Below are positions 8,856 through 16,496 of a stretch of 55,386 nt of DNA, one piece after another. The notes beneath the pieces are model-generated. The model was not told the DNA's origin and did no database searches. It saw nothing but the letters and a program-made list of their open reading frames with translations. How positions within the stretch are numbered: the stretch's first letter is position 1; every line of letters starts with the position of its first letter. This DNA is from Terriglobia bacterium (GTDB lineage: Bacteria; Acidobacteriota; Terriglobia; Terriglobales; Acidobacteriaceae). The stretch is from positions 1-55,386 of the forward strand of contig JAIQFA010000027.1 in NCBI GenBank assembly GCA_020073525.1. Reading direction: 5' to 3'. Made by a program: the position numbers and the translations under genes.

Positions 8856-9767
8856 CTAGATCTCCAACTCGCGTCCCGTCAATTGACGGTATGCCCCGAG
8901 GTACTTTTCGCTGGTCCGCAGCGCAACTTGCTGGGGAAGGGACGGCGCAGGCGGTTGCTTGTTCCAGCGAATTTCTTCGAGATAATCCCGTACATACTGC
9001 TTGTCGTAGGAATCCTGCGCCTTGCCCGGTTGGTAGGTGTCGGCCGGCCAGAAGCGCGAGGAATCCGGTGTGAGAACTTCATCCGCCAGGGTGATGCCCT
9101 GAGCGGTCTGTCCAAATTCAAACTTGGTGTCGGCGATGATGATGCCGCGCTGCCGCGCATAGTCTGCGGCTTTCTTGTAAATCCGCAAGGTGATGTCACG
9201 AAGCTGGCGGCTCAATTCGGGGTCGACTAGTTTGCACATTTCTTCGAATGAAATGTTGATGTCGTGTCCGGTGGTAGCCTTGGTGGCCGGGGTGAAAATC
9301 GGCTCCGGCAATTGGTCGGATTCCTTCATGCCCGCAGGGAGCTTCATGCCACAAACTGTGCCTGTCGCCTTGTACTCCTTCCATCCAGAGCCGGAGAGGT
9401 AGCCGCGCGCGACGCACTCGACCGGAAACATCTCGGCGCGCATCACCATCATGGAGCGGCCTCGGAGTTCGTCGGCGTGCTGGTGAATCGCCGCCGGATA
9501 GCGATTCACGTCGGCGGTCACGAAATGGCTGGGAACGATGTCCTTGAGGAAGTCGAACCAGAACAGCGAAATTTGTGTCAGGATCCGGCCCTTGTGCGGA
9601 ATGCCGGTCGCTAGCACGTAGTCGAAGGCGGAGATGCGGTCGGTGGCCACGAACAGGAGATGGTCCGCGTCGAGGTTGTAGACGTCGCGAACCTTGCCGC
9701 TGGCGTGCAACTCCAATTCGGGATAGTCAGTTCGCAGGAGGACGGGATCTAAAATTTGGGGGCTCAT
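8856..9767 (-). CDS. purC: Phosphoribosylaminoimidazole-succinocarboxamide synthase
   Basis: PurC (SAICAR synthase) joins aspartate to CAIR with ATP in de novo purine synthesis. The 303-residue protein begins MSPQILDPVLLRTDYPELE; the ATG at 9767 lies about 24 bases from the predicted transcription start and has a GGTGA upstream, while a GTG at 9779 would be nearly leaderless. Family blocks include LHASGKVRDVYN, FVATDRISAFDYVL, IPHKGRILTQIS, PVECVARGYLSGSGWKEY, and IIADTKFEFG followed by LADEVLTPDSSRFW. The length places it with the longer (about 300 aa) type rather than the 240-aa type. First gene of a probable purC-cvpA-Fis unit. Confidence 0.97.
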   Translation of the reverse strand: MSPQILDPVLLRTDYPELELHASGKVRDVYNLDADHLLFVATDRISAFDYVLATGIPHKGRILTQISLFWFDFLKDIVPSHFVTADVNRYPAAIHQHADELRGRSMMVMRAEMFPVECVARGYLSGSGWKEYKATGTVCGMKLPAGMKESDQLPEPIFTPATKATTGHDINISFEEMCKLVDPELSRQLRDITLRIYKKAADYARQRGIIIADTKFEFGQTAQGITLADEVLTPDSSRFWPADTYQPGKAQDSYDKQYVRDYLEEIRWNKQPPAPSLPQQVALRTSEKYLGAYRQLTGRELEI

Positions 9768-9797
9768 CAGTAAATTCACCGATAAAAAACTTTGCGT

Positions 9798-9825
9798 ATT
9801 CTAGCTATCGTGAAAGATTTGTCAA
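9798..9825 (-). promoter_or_regulatory. Sigma-70-type promoter of purC
   Basis: On the minus strand a perfect TTGACA (9825-9820) and TAGAAT (9803-9798) are separated by 16 bases, giving a start about 24 bases before the purC ATG. Confidence 0.75.
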
Positions 9826-10153
9826 CGCTTTCCATCACGTATAGCTGGTCGCGCCAACCGCGGGCCGGCTGAAAAGTGTTGACAGTTCCAGTGTAAGGCA
9901 GAAGCCTTGTCTGGCGCTGGTTGTCGACGGATCGTTATGTGGAAAAACTGAGGAAGGCTCTGGAAAAAAGGACAGCACGTTTTGGCTGTCAGCAAGCAGG
10001 AAAGCAGACACGAGTCAAGGACGCAGCGCACAAATATCTGTGCGGCTGTAACTCGAGTGAAGTGCGCAGTCTCAAAAAGGGCTTTCCTTCTTTCAAACGG
10101 TGCGGCATCGTTAAACCGATGCCCAGATCCTGCATACTGGTTGGCGCGCACAG
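9826..10153. other. Gene-free stretch between purC promoter and the post-smc ORF
   Basis: No ORF here has convincing coding character. It holds small inverted repeats, the clearest being GGCATCG / CGATGCC at 10104-10123, which could end transcription from smc, though no T-run follows. Confidence 0.5.
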
Positions 10154-10303
10154 CTAACGCTTTGCGTCGATCCAGCGTTTCATGAACTCCTCGACTTCTT
10201 TATCGGTGGCAAACTCGTTCTTGTTTGCCTCCTCGATACCTTTTTCGATTTCGCCTATTCGCCAGCCATTCAAACCTACGAACTCGTTTCTCGGCAATGA
10301 CAT
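10154..10303 (-). CDS. 49-residue antitoxin-like small protein after smc
   Basis: A short ORF starts two bases after the smc stop and encodes 49 residues, ending EEFMKRWIDAKR. The segment GWRIGEIEKGIEEANKNEF, continuing ATDKEVEEFMKRW, resembles the C-terminal half of CopG/RHH-type antitoxins (W-x-x-x-I-x-x-G-I/L-x-x-A-x-x-x-x-F-A-x-D-x-E-V). The N-terminal ribbon-helix-helix DNA-binding strand is missing, and no toxin gene is adjacent. It could be a real translationally coupled small protein, a remnant, or chance. The resemblance is from memory of the family, not a search. Confidence 0.4.
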   Translation of the reverse strand: MSLPRNEFVGLNGWRIGEIEKGIEEANKNEFATDKEVEEFMKRWIDAKR

Positions 10304-10305
10304 CT

Positions 10306-13300
10306 CTACGCCGCCCCGAACCGGACCGATACCAGCTTCGATACGCCGGGTTCCTGCATGGTCACACCGTAGAGCACGGGGGCTATGCTCATGGTCCGCT
10401 TGCTGTGCGTGATCAGGATGAACTGCGTCTGCACGCTCATCTCGCGCACCATGTCGGTGAATCGGGCGATGTTGGCTTCGTCCAACGGAGCATCGACTTC
10501 GTCGAGAATGCAGAACGGGCTTGGTGTGTATTGGAAGATGCCGACCAGCAGCGAGAGCGCGGTGAGCGCCTTCTCGCCGCCGGAGAGCAGAAGCACGTTC
10601 TGCAGCTTCTTTCCCGGAGGTGATGCCACCACATCAATGCCGCTCTCGGCGCTGTTTTCCAGGTCGGTCAGACGCATGAAACCGTGTCCGCCGCCGAAGA
10701 GCTTGCGGAACGTGGCCTGGAAGTTCTCGTTGATCTTGTTGAACGCTTCTTCAAATTTCTGCCGCGAAACCTGATCGATCTCTTTAATCGTGGCCGCGGT
10801 GTTCTCGATCGCATCGAGCAAGTCTTTTCTCTGGGTGGAGAGGAACTGGTGGCGCTCGGCCGTTTCCTTGTACTCCTCGAGAGCCATCATGTTGACCGGG
10901 CCCATGGCGTCGAGGCGGGCACGCATTTCGCGGTGGGCCTGATCTTCGGCCGCGAGTTCATCTCCCGTAACCATCGCGATGGTCGTGTCAGCCATCAGCA
11001 CGGGCCGTTCGATGCCAAGTTCGTTGAGGCAGGTATCGGCCAGGTGTTGCAGGTCGGATTGCAGTTTGGCGGCCGTGGCCGAGAGTTCGCCGCGGTGGTC
11101 ACGCGCGAGATCGAGTTGCTGGCGCGTGGTCCGCAATAGTTCGTCGATTTCCGCGAGGCGACCCCGCACCTGCTCCGATTCGAGCTGCAGCAATTCTTCG
11201 CGTGTTTCTCCGGCATTGCGCTCGGCTTCGAACTGCAATAACTGCTCGGCCAGTTGCACGTTCTCGTCTTGCCGCTGCGCGATTTCGGCGCTTGCGGATT
11301 CCATTTGGGCCTGCAAAGTGCCCGCCCGCTCCCGCATCTCGGCGACCAGCGTCTCGATGCGCTGCAGCAGGGTCGTAGCCGAACGATGGCGCTCTTCGAG
11401 AGTGGCTACGCGAGATGCGCGCTGCGAGGTTGTTTCTGCCGCAGCATCCCGTTGGCTGCGCAGGGCGGCGAGGCGATCCTGCCCGGCGGCAAGCTGCATT
11501 TCGAATTGCCCGCGCGCCTGCTCGATGGTGGTTAGTTCGGATTGCCGGGAGGCAATCAAGCTTTCCTGCTCCCGGCGCTCTGCCCCCAGTCGTTGCAGTT
11601 CGCGCTCGCTGATGGCAATCCGTTCGCGCACCCGCGACATCTCGGTTTCCAATTGCTGCAGCAGATGTCCAGAGGTCATCGCCTGTTTCTCGGCTTCGCG
11701 CTTTTCTTCTTCGAGGCGATCGAGCAGGGAAGTGTGCTCTTTAATTTCGCGTCCTAAGGTGAGCGCGAGCACTTCCTTCTCGCGCAGCGCTCGCTCCAGT
11801 TCCTCAAGCAGGCGCAGCACATCGCGCAACTCGCGCTTCATGGAAAGCGGCCCCTCGCTGCGCTGCTTGCCTCCGGTGACAGTCACGTTGTGGAAGCATT
11901 CTCCAGTCTGAGAAAGAAAGAACGCGTCCGGACTGGAGAGCGCGAGTTCACGCGCCACTGCCGGATCGGGCACGATGTAGCCATTTCCGAGCTTTGGCAG
12001 AATAACTTCGAGCGACTTGCCGAATCCGTTGAGCACGCGGATCGAGTTCTTCAGCGGGACCACCGTGTCGTTGAGCGGAGCGTAGTGATGGCTTTCATCC
12101 GCGACAAACGAAAACTTGGCTTGCGAGTCCTCGGGATGCACGAGGAAAGTCGCGCGCCCGTTAACGTCGGAGCGCAGCAGGCGCAAACCCTCGTCGGCAG
12201 CGCCCCATGATTTGACCACCACGAAGTTGAGTTCGTCGCGCAGGAAGTCTTCGACCACGCGCTCGTAGCGCGGTTCAACTTCGAGGAAATCGGCCAGCAC
12301 CCCGGCGGGAGTGTTGCCTCCCTGCATGGCGCCCGACTGAAAGAGTCGCCGGACCGACTCGGTGGAATAGCCGTGCTCGGCGATGACCGCTTCGAGCGAT
12401 CCCTTCTTGCCGAGCGCCGTCGCGTATTCGGAGCGGATCGAGTCGAGGTGCTTCTTGGTTTCGCTCTCCGCCGTGCGTTTGTTTTCGAGGGTCTCACGCA
12501 GGGTCGCAATCTCAGCGGCGAGGCCGCTGGCACGCTGCGAAACGCTTTCGAATTCCAGGGCAATCTGGCCGCGTTGCCCGCCGAAGGTTTCGGATTGCGA
12601 CGTGGCGGTGGCAATCTCGGTTTGCAGGCGCTGCTCCTCGCGGCCGATGCCCGCCAGCCGCTCCTGCGACTGCGTGAGCTGGTTGCGGAGGTTGGAGGCT
12701 CCGCCGACTGCTTCGAGAATGGCCGCGCGATGCGATTCCTGCTCCTGTTCGAGCATCGCGAGGTTGGTCGCAGCGCAGGCCGTTTCCTGCTGGCTGAGCG
12801 CGAGTTCCTGCTGGGCTGCCGCCAGGTCCGCTGCCGCGGAGTCCAGCAACTGCTGGTGACCATCGCGTTCTGCTTCGAGCGCCGTGAGCCGGGCTTGCGC
12901 CTGCACCAGTTCCGCTTCGGCGGATGCTGTGCGCACGATCAGTTCCGCGCAGCGCTCTTCGTTGGTACGGATGCGCGCTTTGCCGCGATCGCCTTCAATC
13001 GCGATCTGGTTGAGCCGGTCGCGATTTTGCCGCGTTTCGGTTTCGATCGCGTAGCCGCGCTGCGTGCGCTCGGAGTGCTCGGCCTCCGACTGTTGCACGC
13101 TCTCGGTCTGCTGGCGGATCTCCTCGCCCAGTTGGTTGATCTGGGTATCGAGGGTCACGCTTTCCTGATCCATCTGGGTGAACTTGCTCGCGAGCACAAC
13201 GCGCAGTTTGGCTCGCATTTCGTCGCGCAGCTTGGCATAGCGCTCGGCCTTGCTGGCCTGGCGCTTGAGCGAGTTCATCTGCCGCGTAACTTCTTCGAAA

Positions 13301-14154
13301 ATGTCGTTCACGCGGTTCAGATTGGTTTTGGCGTCCTCGAGACGGGCTTCGGCGAGTCGCTTCTTCGTCTTGAACTTCGTAATGCCGGCCGCTTCTTCGA
13401 TGATCGCGCGGCGGTCGGTGGGACGGCTGCTTAGAATCTGACCGATGCGTCCCTGTTCGATGAGCGCATACGACTCAGGCCCCAGGCCCGTGCCCATGAA
13501 CAATTCCTGGATGTCGCGCAGGCGGCACAGCTTCCCATTCAGCAGGTATTCACTGTCGCCGCTGCGGAACAAGCGGCGCGTCACCGAAATTTCTCCGGCA
13601 TGGTGTTGCTGCTGATTGAATTTACGGCGGCGGATTTTCAGAACCACCTGCGGGCCGGCAACGGCTAACGCCGCGTCGCCAACTTGCGCTTCGCTGCTTG
13701 CCGTTTCGGGCGACACGTCACCTTCCACTTCTTCCGTCTTGCCGGGTTGGGCTTCCTCTACGGCGCGTTCCGTTTCTGCGGCGGCCTGGGCGCGGACCTC
13801 GGCTTCGTCCCAATTTTCTTCCGTCGGCAAGTCATCCTGAATCTCGATTTCGGTGGGCGCGTTGGTATCCGGGCCACCATAAATTTCTGGGTCAATCAGG
13901 GTGAGGCACACTTCTGCCATGCCGGTGGGATTGCGGTCGCGCGTGCCGGAGAAGATCACATCTTCCATGCGCGAACCACGCAACGACTTTGCCGACTGCT
14001 CACCGAGCACCCAGGAGATCGCGTCGGCGATGTTCGATTTTCCGCAGCCATTGGGCCCGATGATGGCGGCAATGCCTTCGCCATGGAATTTCAGTTCCGT
14101 GCGATCGCAGAACGACTTGAATCCCAGGATTTGCAGCTTCTTGAGTTTGAGCAA
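10306..14154 (-). CDS. smc: Chromosome segregation ATPase SMC
   Basis: SMC forms the V-shaped dimer of the bacterial condensin. The N-terminal head has the Walker A GPNGCGKSNIADAI and LRGSRMEDVIFSG. Long coiled coils flank a hinge around the middle (GVLADFLEVEPRYERVVEDF to the GGK region). The C-terminal head has the ABC signature LLSGGEKALTALSLL and Walker B FCILDEVDAPLD. I start at TTG 14154 (MLKLKKLQILGFKSF) because GGAG lies five bases upstream; an ATG at 14178 would add eight residues. The N-terminal head contains an unusual acidic insertion of about 70-80 residues between LTLIDPEIYGG and GEISVTRRLFRSG. ScpA/ScpB are not in the window. Confidence 0.96.
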   Translation of the reverse strand: MLKLKKLQILGFKSFCDRTELKFHGEGIAAIIGPNGCGKSNIADAISWVLGEQSAKSLRGSRMEDVIFSGTRDRNPTGMAEVCLTLIDPEIYGGPDTNAPTEIEIQDDLPTEENWDEAEVRAQAAAETERAVEEAQPGKTEEVEGDVSPETASSEAQVGDAALAVAGPQVVLKIRRRKFNQQQHHAGEISVTRRLFRSGDSEYLLNGKLCRLRDIQELFMGTGLGPESYALIEQGRIGQILSSRPTDRRAIIEEAAGITKFKTKKRLAEARLEDAKTNLNRVNDIFEEVTRQMNSLKRQASKAERYAKLRDEMRAKLRVVLASKFTQMDQESVTLDTQINQLGEEIRQQTESVQQSEAEHSERTQRGYAIETETRQNRDRLNQIAIEGDRGKARIRTNEERCAELIVRTASAEAELVQAQARLTALEAERDGHQQLLDSAAADLAAAQQELALSQQETACAATNLAMLEQEQESHRAAILEAVGGASNLRNQLTQSQERLAGIGREEQRLQTEIATATSQSETFGGQRGQIALEFESVSQRASGLAAEIATLRETLENKRTAESETKKHLDSIRSEYATALGKKGSLEAVIAEHGYSTESVRRLFQSGAMQGGNTPAGVLADFLEVEPRYERVVEDFLRDELNFVVVKSWGAADEGLRLLRSDVNGRATFLVHPEDSQAKFSFVADESHHYAPLNDTVVPLKNSIRVLNGFGKSLEVILPKLGNGYIVPDPAVARELALSSPDAFFLSQTGECFHNVTVTGGKQRSEGPLSMKRELRDVLRLLEELERALREKEVLALTLGREIKEHTSLLDRLEEEKREAEKQAMTSGHLLQQLETEMSRVRERIAISERELQRLGAERREQESLIASRQSELTTIEQARGQFEMQLAAGQDRLAALRSQRDAAAETTSQRASRVATLEERHRSATTLLQRIETLVAEMRERAGTLQAQMESASAEIAQRQDENVQLAEQLLQFEAERNAGETREELLQLESEQVRGRLAEIDELLRTTRQQLDLARDHRGELSATAAKLQSDLQHLADTCLNELGIERPVLMADTTIAMVTGDELAAEDQAHREMRARLDAMGPVNMMALEEYKETAERHQFLSTQRKDLLDAIENTAATIKEIDQVSRQKFEEAFNKINENFQATFRKLFGGGHGFMRLTDLENSAESGIDVVASPPGKKLQNVLLLSGGEKALTALSLLVGIFQYTPSPFCILDEVDAPLDEANIARFTDMVREMSVQTQFILITHSKRTMSIAPVLYGVTMQEPGVSKLVSVRFGAA

Positions 14155-14603
14155 AGTAACTCCTTCGTGGGCGGACATTGAAACTGCGGTCCGCGGACCC
14201 GGTTTGCGCTGGCTGGAATGCGCTGCAAATCGCGGGGAATCGGCTGTTAACCTTCGCTGTTAACTCCCGAGGTTCCTCGCTGGTCGCATTATTGGATGTC
14301 GTCCCCGTGAATCAAGAACGTCACCCATGCTTTGGACCAACTCTAACGGCGAATACGGGGACGGGTCAAGTAATAAAACACCACATATTGTGGTGCCAAT
14401 CCCAGCAGCGCCTTTAGTTGCACACACACTACAACAATTCTGCGCAAGTTGTTGATGAGAAATAAGAAGGTGGGAGACCGTCAGAGCTATGGACACTCTA
14501 CCGCTGGGGGCGCGGAGATTCAAGGGCCGGAAGTGCTATTCCGCTGGAAAGCCAGGAAGCGCCGGTTGCGAATTCAAGAGAGGCGTCGGCCGCGGCGGTA
14601 GAT
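14155..14603. other. Gene-free region upstream of smc
   Basis: No supported gene. It holds a CTGTTAAC direct repeat (14244-14264), a CACCAC/GTGGTG hairpin near 14381-14396, a CAACAATT/AAGTTGTTG inverted repeat near 14430-14455, and a weak minus-strand promoter candidate (TTGACC at 14369-14364, TAGAGT at 14345-14340, 18-base spacing) that could serve smc. Confidence 0.4.
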
Positions 14604-14650
14604 GCCGAGCTTCGCTCGGCTTGGACGGGCGAGGGCGCCCATCCCCACAC
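14604..14650 (-). repeat. Family D palindromic element, copy D2
   Basis: Read on the minus strand it is GTGTGGGGATGGGCGCCCTC, then GCCCGTCCAAG, then hairpin GCCGAGC-gaa-GCTCGGC. It is almost identical to the copy at 38378-38423. It sits just downstream of the ispA-type gene stop. Confidence 0.75.
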
Positions 14651-14665
14651 AATCAAAAAAAACAA

Positions 14666-15568
14666 CTATTTTTTGCGCTCTACCAGGTAGCGCGCTAGAT
14701 TCTTTAGCGTTGACGCCGCGTCACCGTATCCTTCCAGTTCGGTGCAGGCCTGATCGACCAAGGCGTCGGCCTTCCGGGTCGATTCTTCGATTCCGAATAA
14801 CGCCGGATACGTTGTCTTTTCCGCCGCTGCGTCTTTGCCCGCGGTTTTTCCCAGTTGCTCAGAGGTCTGGGTCAGGTCAAGCACATCGTCCACAATCTGG
14901 AACGCCAGGCCGATTGACTGCCCGTAGGTTCGGAGATGGGCGATGTCTTTAGCGTTTGCCCCGGCGTACATTCCTCCACTGACCACGCTGGCGGTGATGA
15001 GCGCCGCAGTCTTCGAGCGGTGGATGTATTCGAGCGTGGCGAGGTCGGGTTTCTTATGTTCGGCTTCGAGGTCCACGACCTGGCCGCCGATCATGCCGTC
15101 GATCGTGCCGGTAGCGTGGGCGATTTCGCGGATGATGGCGACGCGCGCCTCGGGTGGGCACGCGAGTTGGGCTAGCACTTCATAAGCCTGCGTCTGGAGG
15201 CCGTCGCCGGCGAGGATGGCGATCGCCTCTCCGAACGCCTTGTGGCAGGTGGGACGTCCGCGTCGCAGGTCGTCGTTATCGAGTGCGGGCAGATCGTCAT
15301 GGATCAAGGAGTAGGTGTGGAGCATTTCGAGCGCTGCGCCCACCTGCTCGATGCCGGCGGGCAGCGTGCCGGTAGGCGAGCCGGACGCTGCAGCGATCAT
15401 GCGTCCCGCTTCCATGCAGAGGATCGGCCGCAGGCGCTTTCCGCCGGCAAATACGCTGTGGCGCATGGCTTGATGGATGGAGGTGGGATGCTGGGTGGAC
15501 GGCGGTAAGAGCTGTTCGAGGGCGGCGTCGGCGGCTTCGCGTCCCTGCTCTAGAAATTGTTTCAGCAT
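14666..15568 (-). CDS. ispA: Polyprenyl (farnesyl/geranylgeranyl) diphosphate synthase
   Basis: A 300-residue trans-prenyltransferase that condenses IPP with allylic diphosphates in isoprenoid synthesis. The first aspartate-rich motif is DDLPALDNDDLRRGRPTCHK, the second is FQIVDDVLDLT, and GGKRLRP upstream binds diphosphate. The ATG at 15568 gives MLKQFLEQGREAADAALEQ; an upstream in-frame extension to 15652 has no coding character. The chain length of the product cannot be read with certainty, but the small residues before the first Asp motif fit a short-chain (C15/C20) enzyme. xseB lies nearby on the same strand, a common bacterial neighbour of ispA, with a receiver-like gene between them. 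Confidence 0.93.
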   Translation of the reverse strand: MLKQFLEQGREAADAALEQLLPPSTQHPTSIHQAMRHSVFAGGKRLRPILCMEAGRMIAAASGSPTGTLPAGIEQVGAALEMLHTYSLIHDDLPALDNDDLRRGRPTCHKAFGEAIAILAGDGLQTQAYEVLAQLACPPEARVAIIREIAHATGTIDGMIGGQVVDLEAEHKKPDLATLEYIHRSKTAALITASVVSGGMYAGANAKDIAHLRTYGQSIGLAFQIVDDVLDLTQTSEQLGKTAGKDAAAEKTTYPALFGIEESTRKADALVDQACTELEGYGDAASTLKNLARYLVERKK

Positions 15569-15600
15569 GGCACCGCAGTATAACAAGCGGGCGTGGGGGA

Positions 15601-15629
15601 AATGAAAAGGGACGCTCGTGGCGTCCCTT
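15601..15629 (-). terminator. Intrinsic terminator downstream of the receiver-like gene
   Basis: A perfect 9-bp stem AAGGGACGC/GCGTCCCTT (15607-15629), read on the minus strand, is followed by TTTTCATT. Confidence 0.65.
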
Positions 15630-15668
15630 CTCAAACGTGATTCATTTCTCAACTGGCTTGCCGCTCCG

Positions 15669-15690
15669 GAGACGGGGCAAGCCCCGTCTC
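15669..15690. repeat. Perfect GC-rich palindrome (family E)
   Basis: GAGACGGGGC and GCCCCGTCTC pair over ten bases with only AA between, followed by TAC. Only one copy is in this window. It resembles dispersed palindromes I associate with acidobacterial intergenic DNA. Confidence 0.5.
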
Positions 15691-15709
15691 TACGGCGAGA
15701 AGCAAACCA

Positions 15710-16072
15710 TCATGCAGCCGCGCGGCGTGCCAGTCCCCGCAACAGGGAGCTGACTACGTCAACGTTACGCGGTTCCACTATATCGGACGCGCCCAGAGTC
15801 AGAGCCTCGGCCCATAGTTTGTCGTCGGCCAACCGGTGGGTACCGACGATGCGAAGGCTGGGAAACTCATTGTGCAGACGCTCGACTTCGCCCGAGCCCG
15901 AGGTTTCCAGATCCAGCACTAGCGCTTCGGCGCGATGCTTGGCGACCGCGGGACGGACCTCTTCGTAGGTGCGAGCCCAATAGACAGATTCGAAGTTTTG
16001 GGAAAGACTGGCCGCCAGAGTTTGAGCAGTTCCGGGGTCATTCTGATAGAGGACTACAGAGAGTGGTTGCAT
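15710..16072 (-). CDS. Receiver-like (response-regulator fold) single-domain protein
   Basis: A 120-residue protein starting at ATG 16072 (MQPLSVVLYQNDPGTAQTL), preceded by a GGGGG stretch. The pattern beta-1 LSVVLYQND, beta-3 EALVLDLETSG (candidate phospho-accepting Asp in VLDL), beta-4 LRIVGTHR and a final LGASDIVEPR segment fits the CheY-like fold. The acidic pair normally following beta-1 is replaced by QND, and the conserved beta-5 lysine is not evident, so phosphorylation is uncertain; it may be a pseudo-receiver. No kinase gene is adjacent. Confidence 0.65.
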   Translation of the reverse strand: MQPLSVVLYQNDPGTAQTLAASLSQNFESVYWARTYEEVRPAVAKHRAEALVLDLETSGSGEVERLHNEFPSLRIVGTHRLADDKLWAEALTLGASDIVEPRNVDVVSSLLRGLARRAAA

Positions 16073-16168
16073 ACGTCCCCCTGACGTCACCGCATTTTCG
16101 CGGTGTGGCCTTGGCTGCGACAGCAAACGGCTAGCACAGGCGTTATCAGTTTCCGAGCGCGAACAGCG

Positions 16169-16405
16169 TTACTTGCGCAACGCTTTCTCGGTCGGGGGCT
16201 CGAACGGTTCCGTTTGAAGCTTTCCGTTCTGTTTTAACAGAATCTCTACTTTTCCTTCCGCGTCCTCCAGTTGCTTTCGGCAGGTCGCGGAAAGTTGCAT
16301 GCCTTCTTCAAAGAGCGTTAGAGACTTTTCCAGAGGAACTTCACCTTTTTCCAGTTCCTGAACAATTTTCTCGAGACGCTCGAGGCACTCTTCAAACTTT
16401 ACCAA
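16169..16405 (-). CDS. xseB: Exodeoxyribonuclease VII small subunit
   Basis: XseB is the small helical subunit of exonuclease VII, which degrades single-stranded DNA in both directions. The 78-residue protein has the full family signature: FEECLERLEKIVQELEKGEV, PLEKSLTLFEEGMQL and CRKQLEDAEGKVEIL. The large subunit xseA is not in the window. It is followed downstream by the receiver-like gene and the ispA-type gene on the same strand. Confidence 0.95.
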   Translation of the reverse strand: MVKFEECLERLEKIVQELEKGEVPLEKSLTLFEEGMQLSATCRKQLEDAEGKVEILLKQNGKLQTEPFEPPTEKALRK

Positions 16406-16496
16406 TCCAATTGCTCCTACAGGCTATTGTAATGCCGATTGCAACGCGAAGTTCCAGCTAAATTGTCGAATCCTGTAATTTGTTGGGCAGGATGTT

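Noticed and set aside
9982..10185. Short plus-strand frames in the purC-smc gap
   Set aside because: No ribosome-binding site or protein-like composition, and the 3' end is antisense to the post-smc ORF.
12373..13434. Open frame of 353 codons on the plus strand opposite smc
   Set aside because: It mirrors the coiled-coil codons of smc, has no recognisable domain and no ribosome-binding site; a GC-rich antisense shadow.
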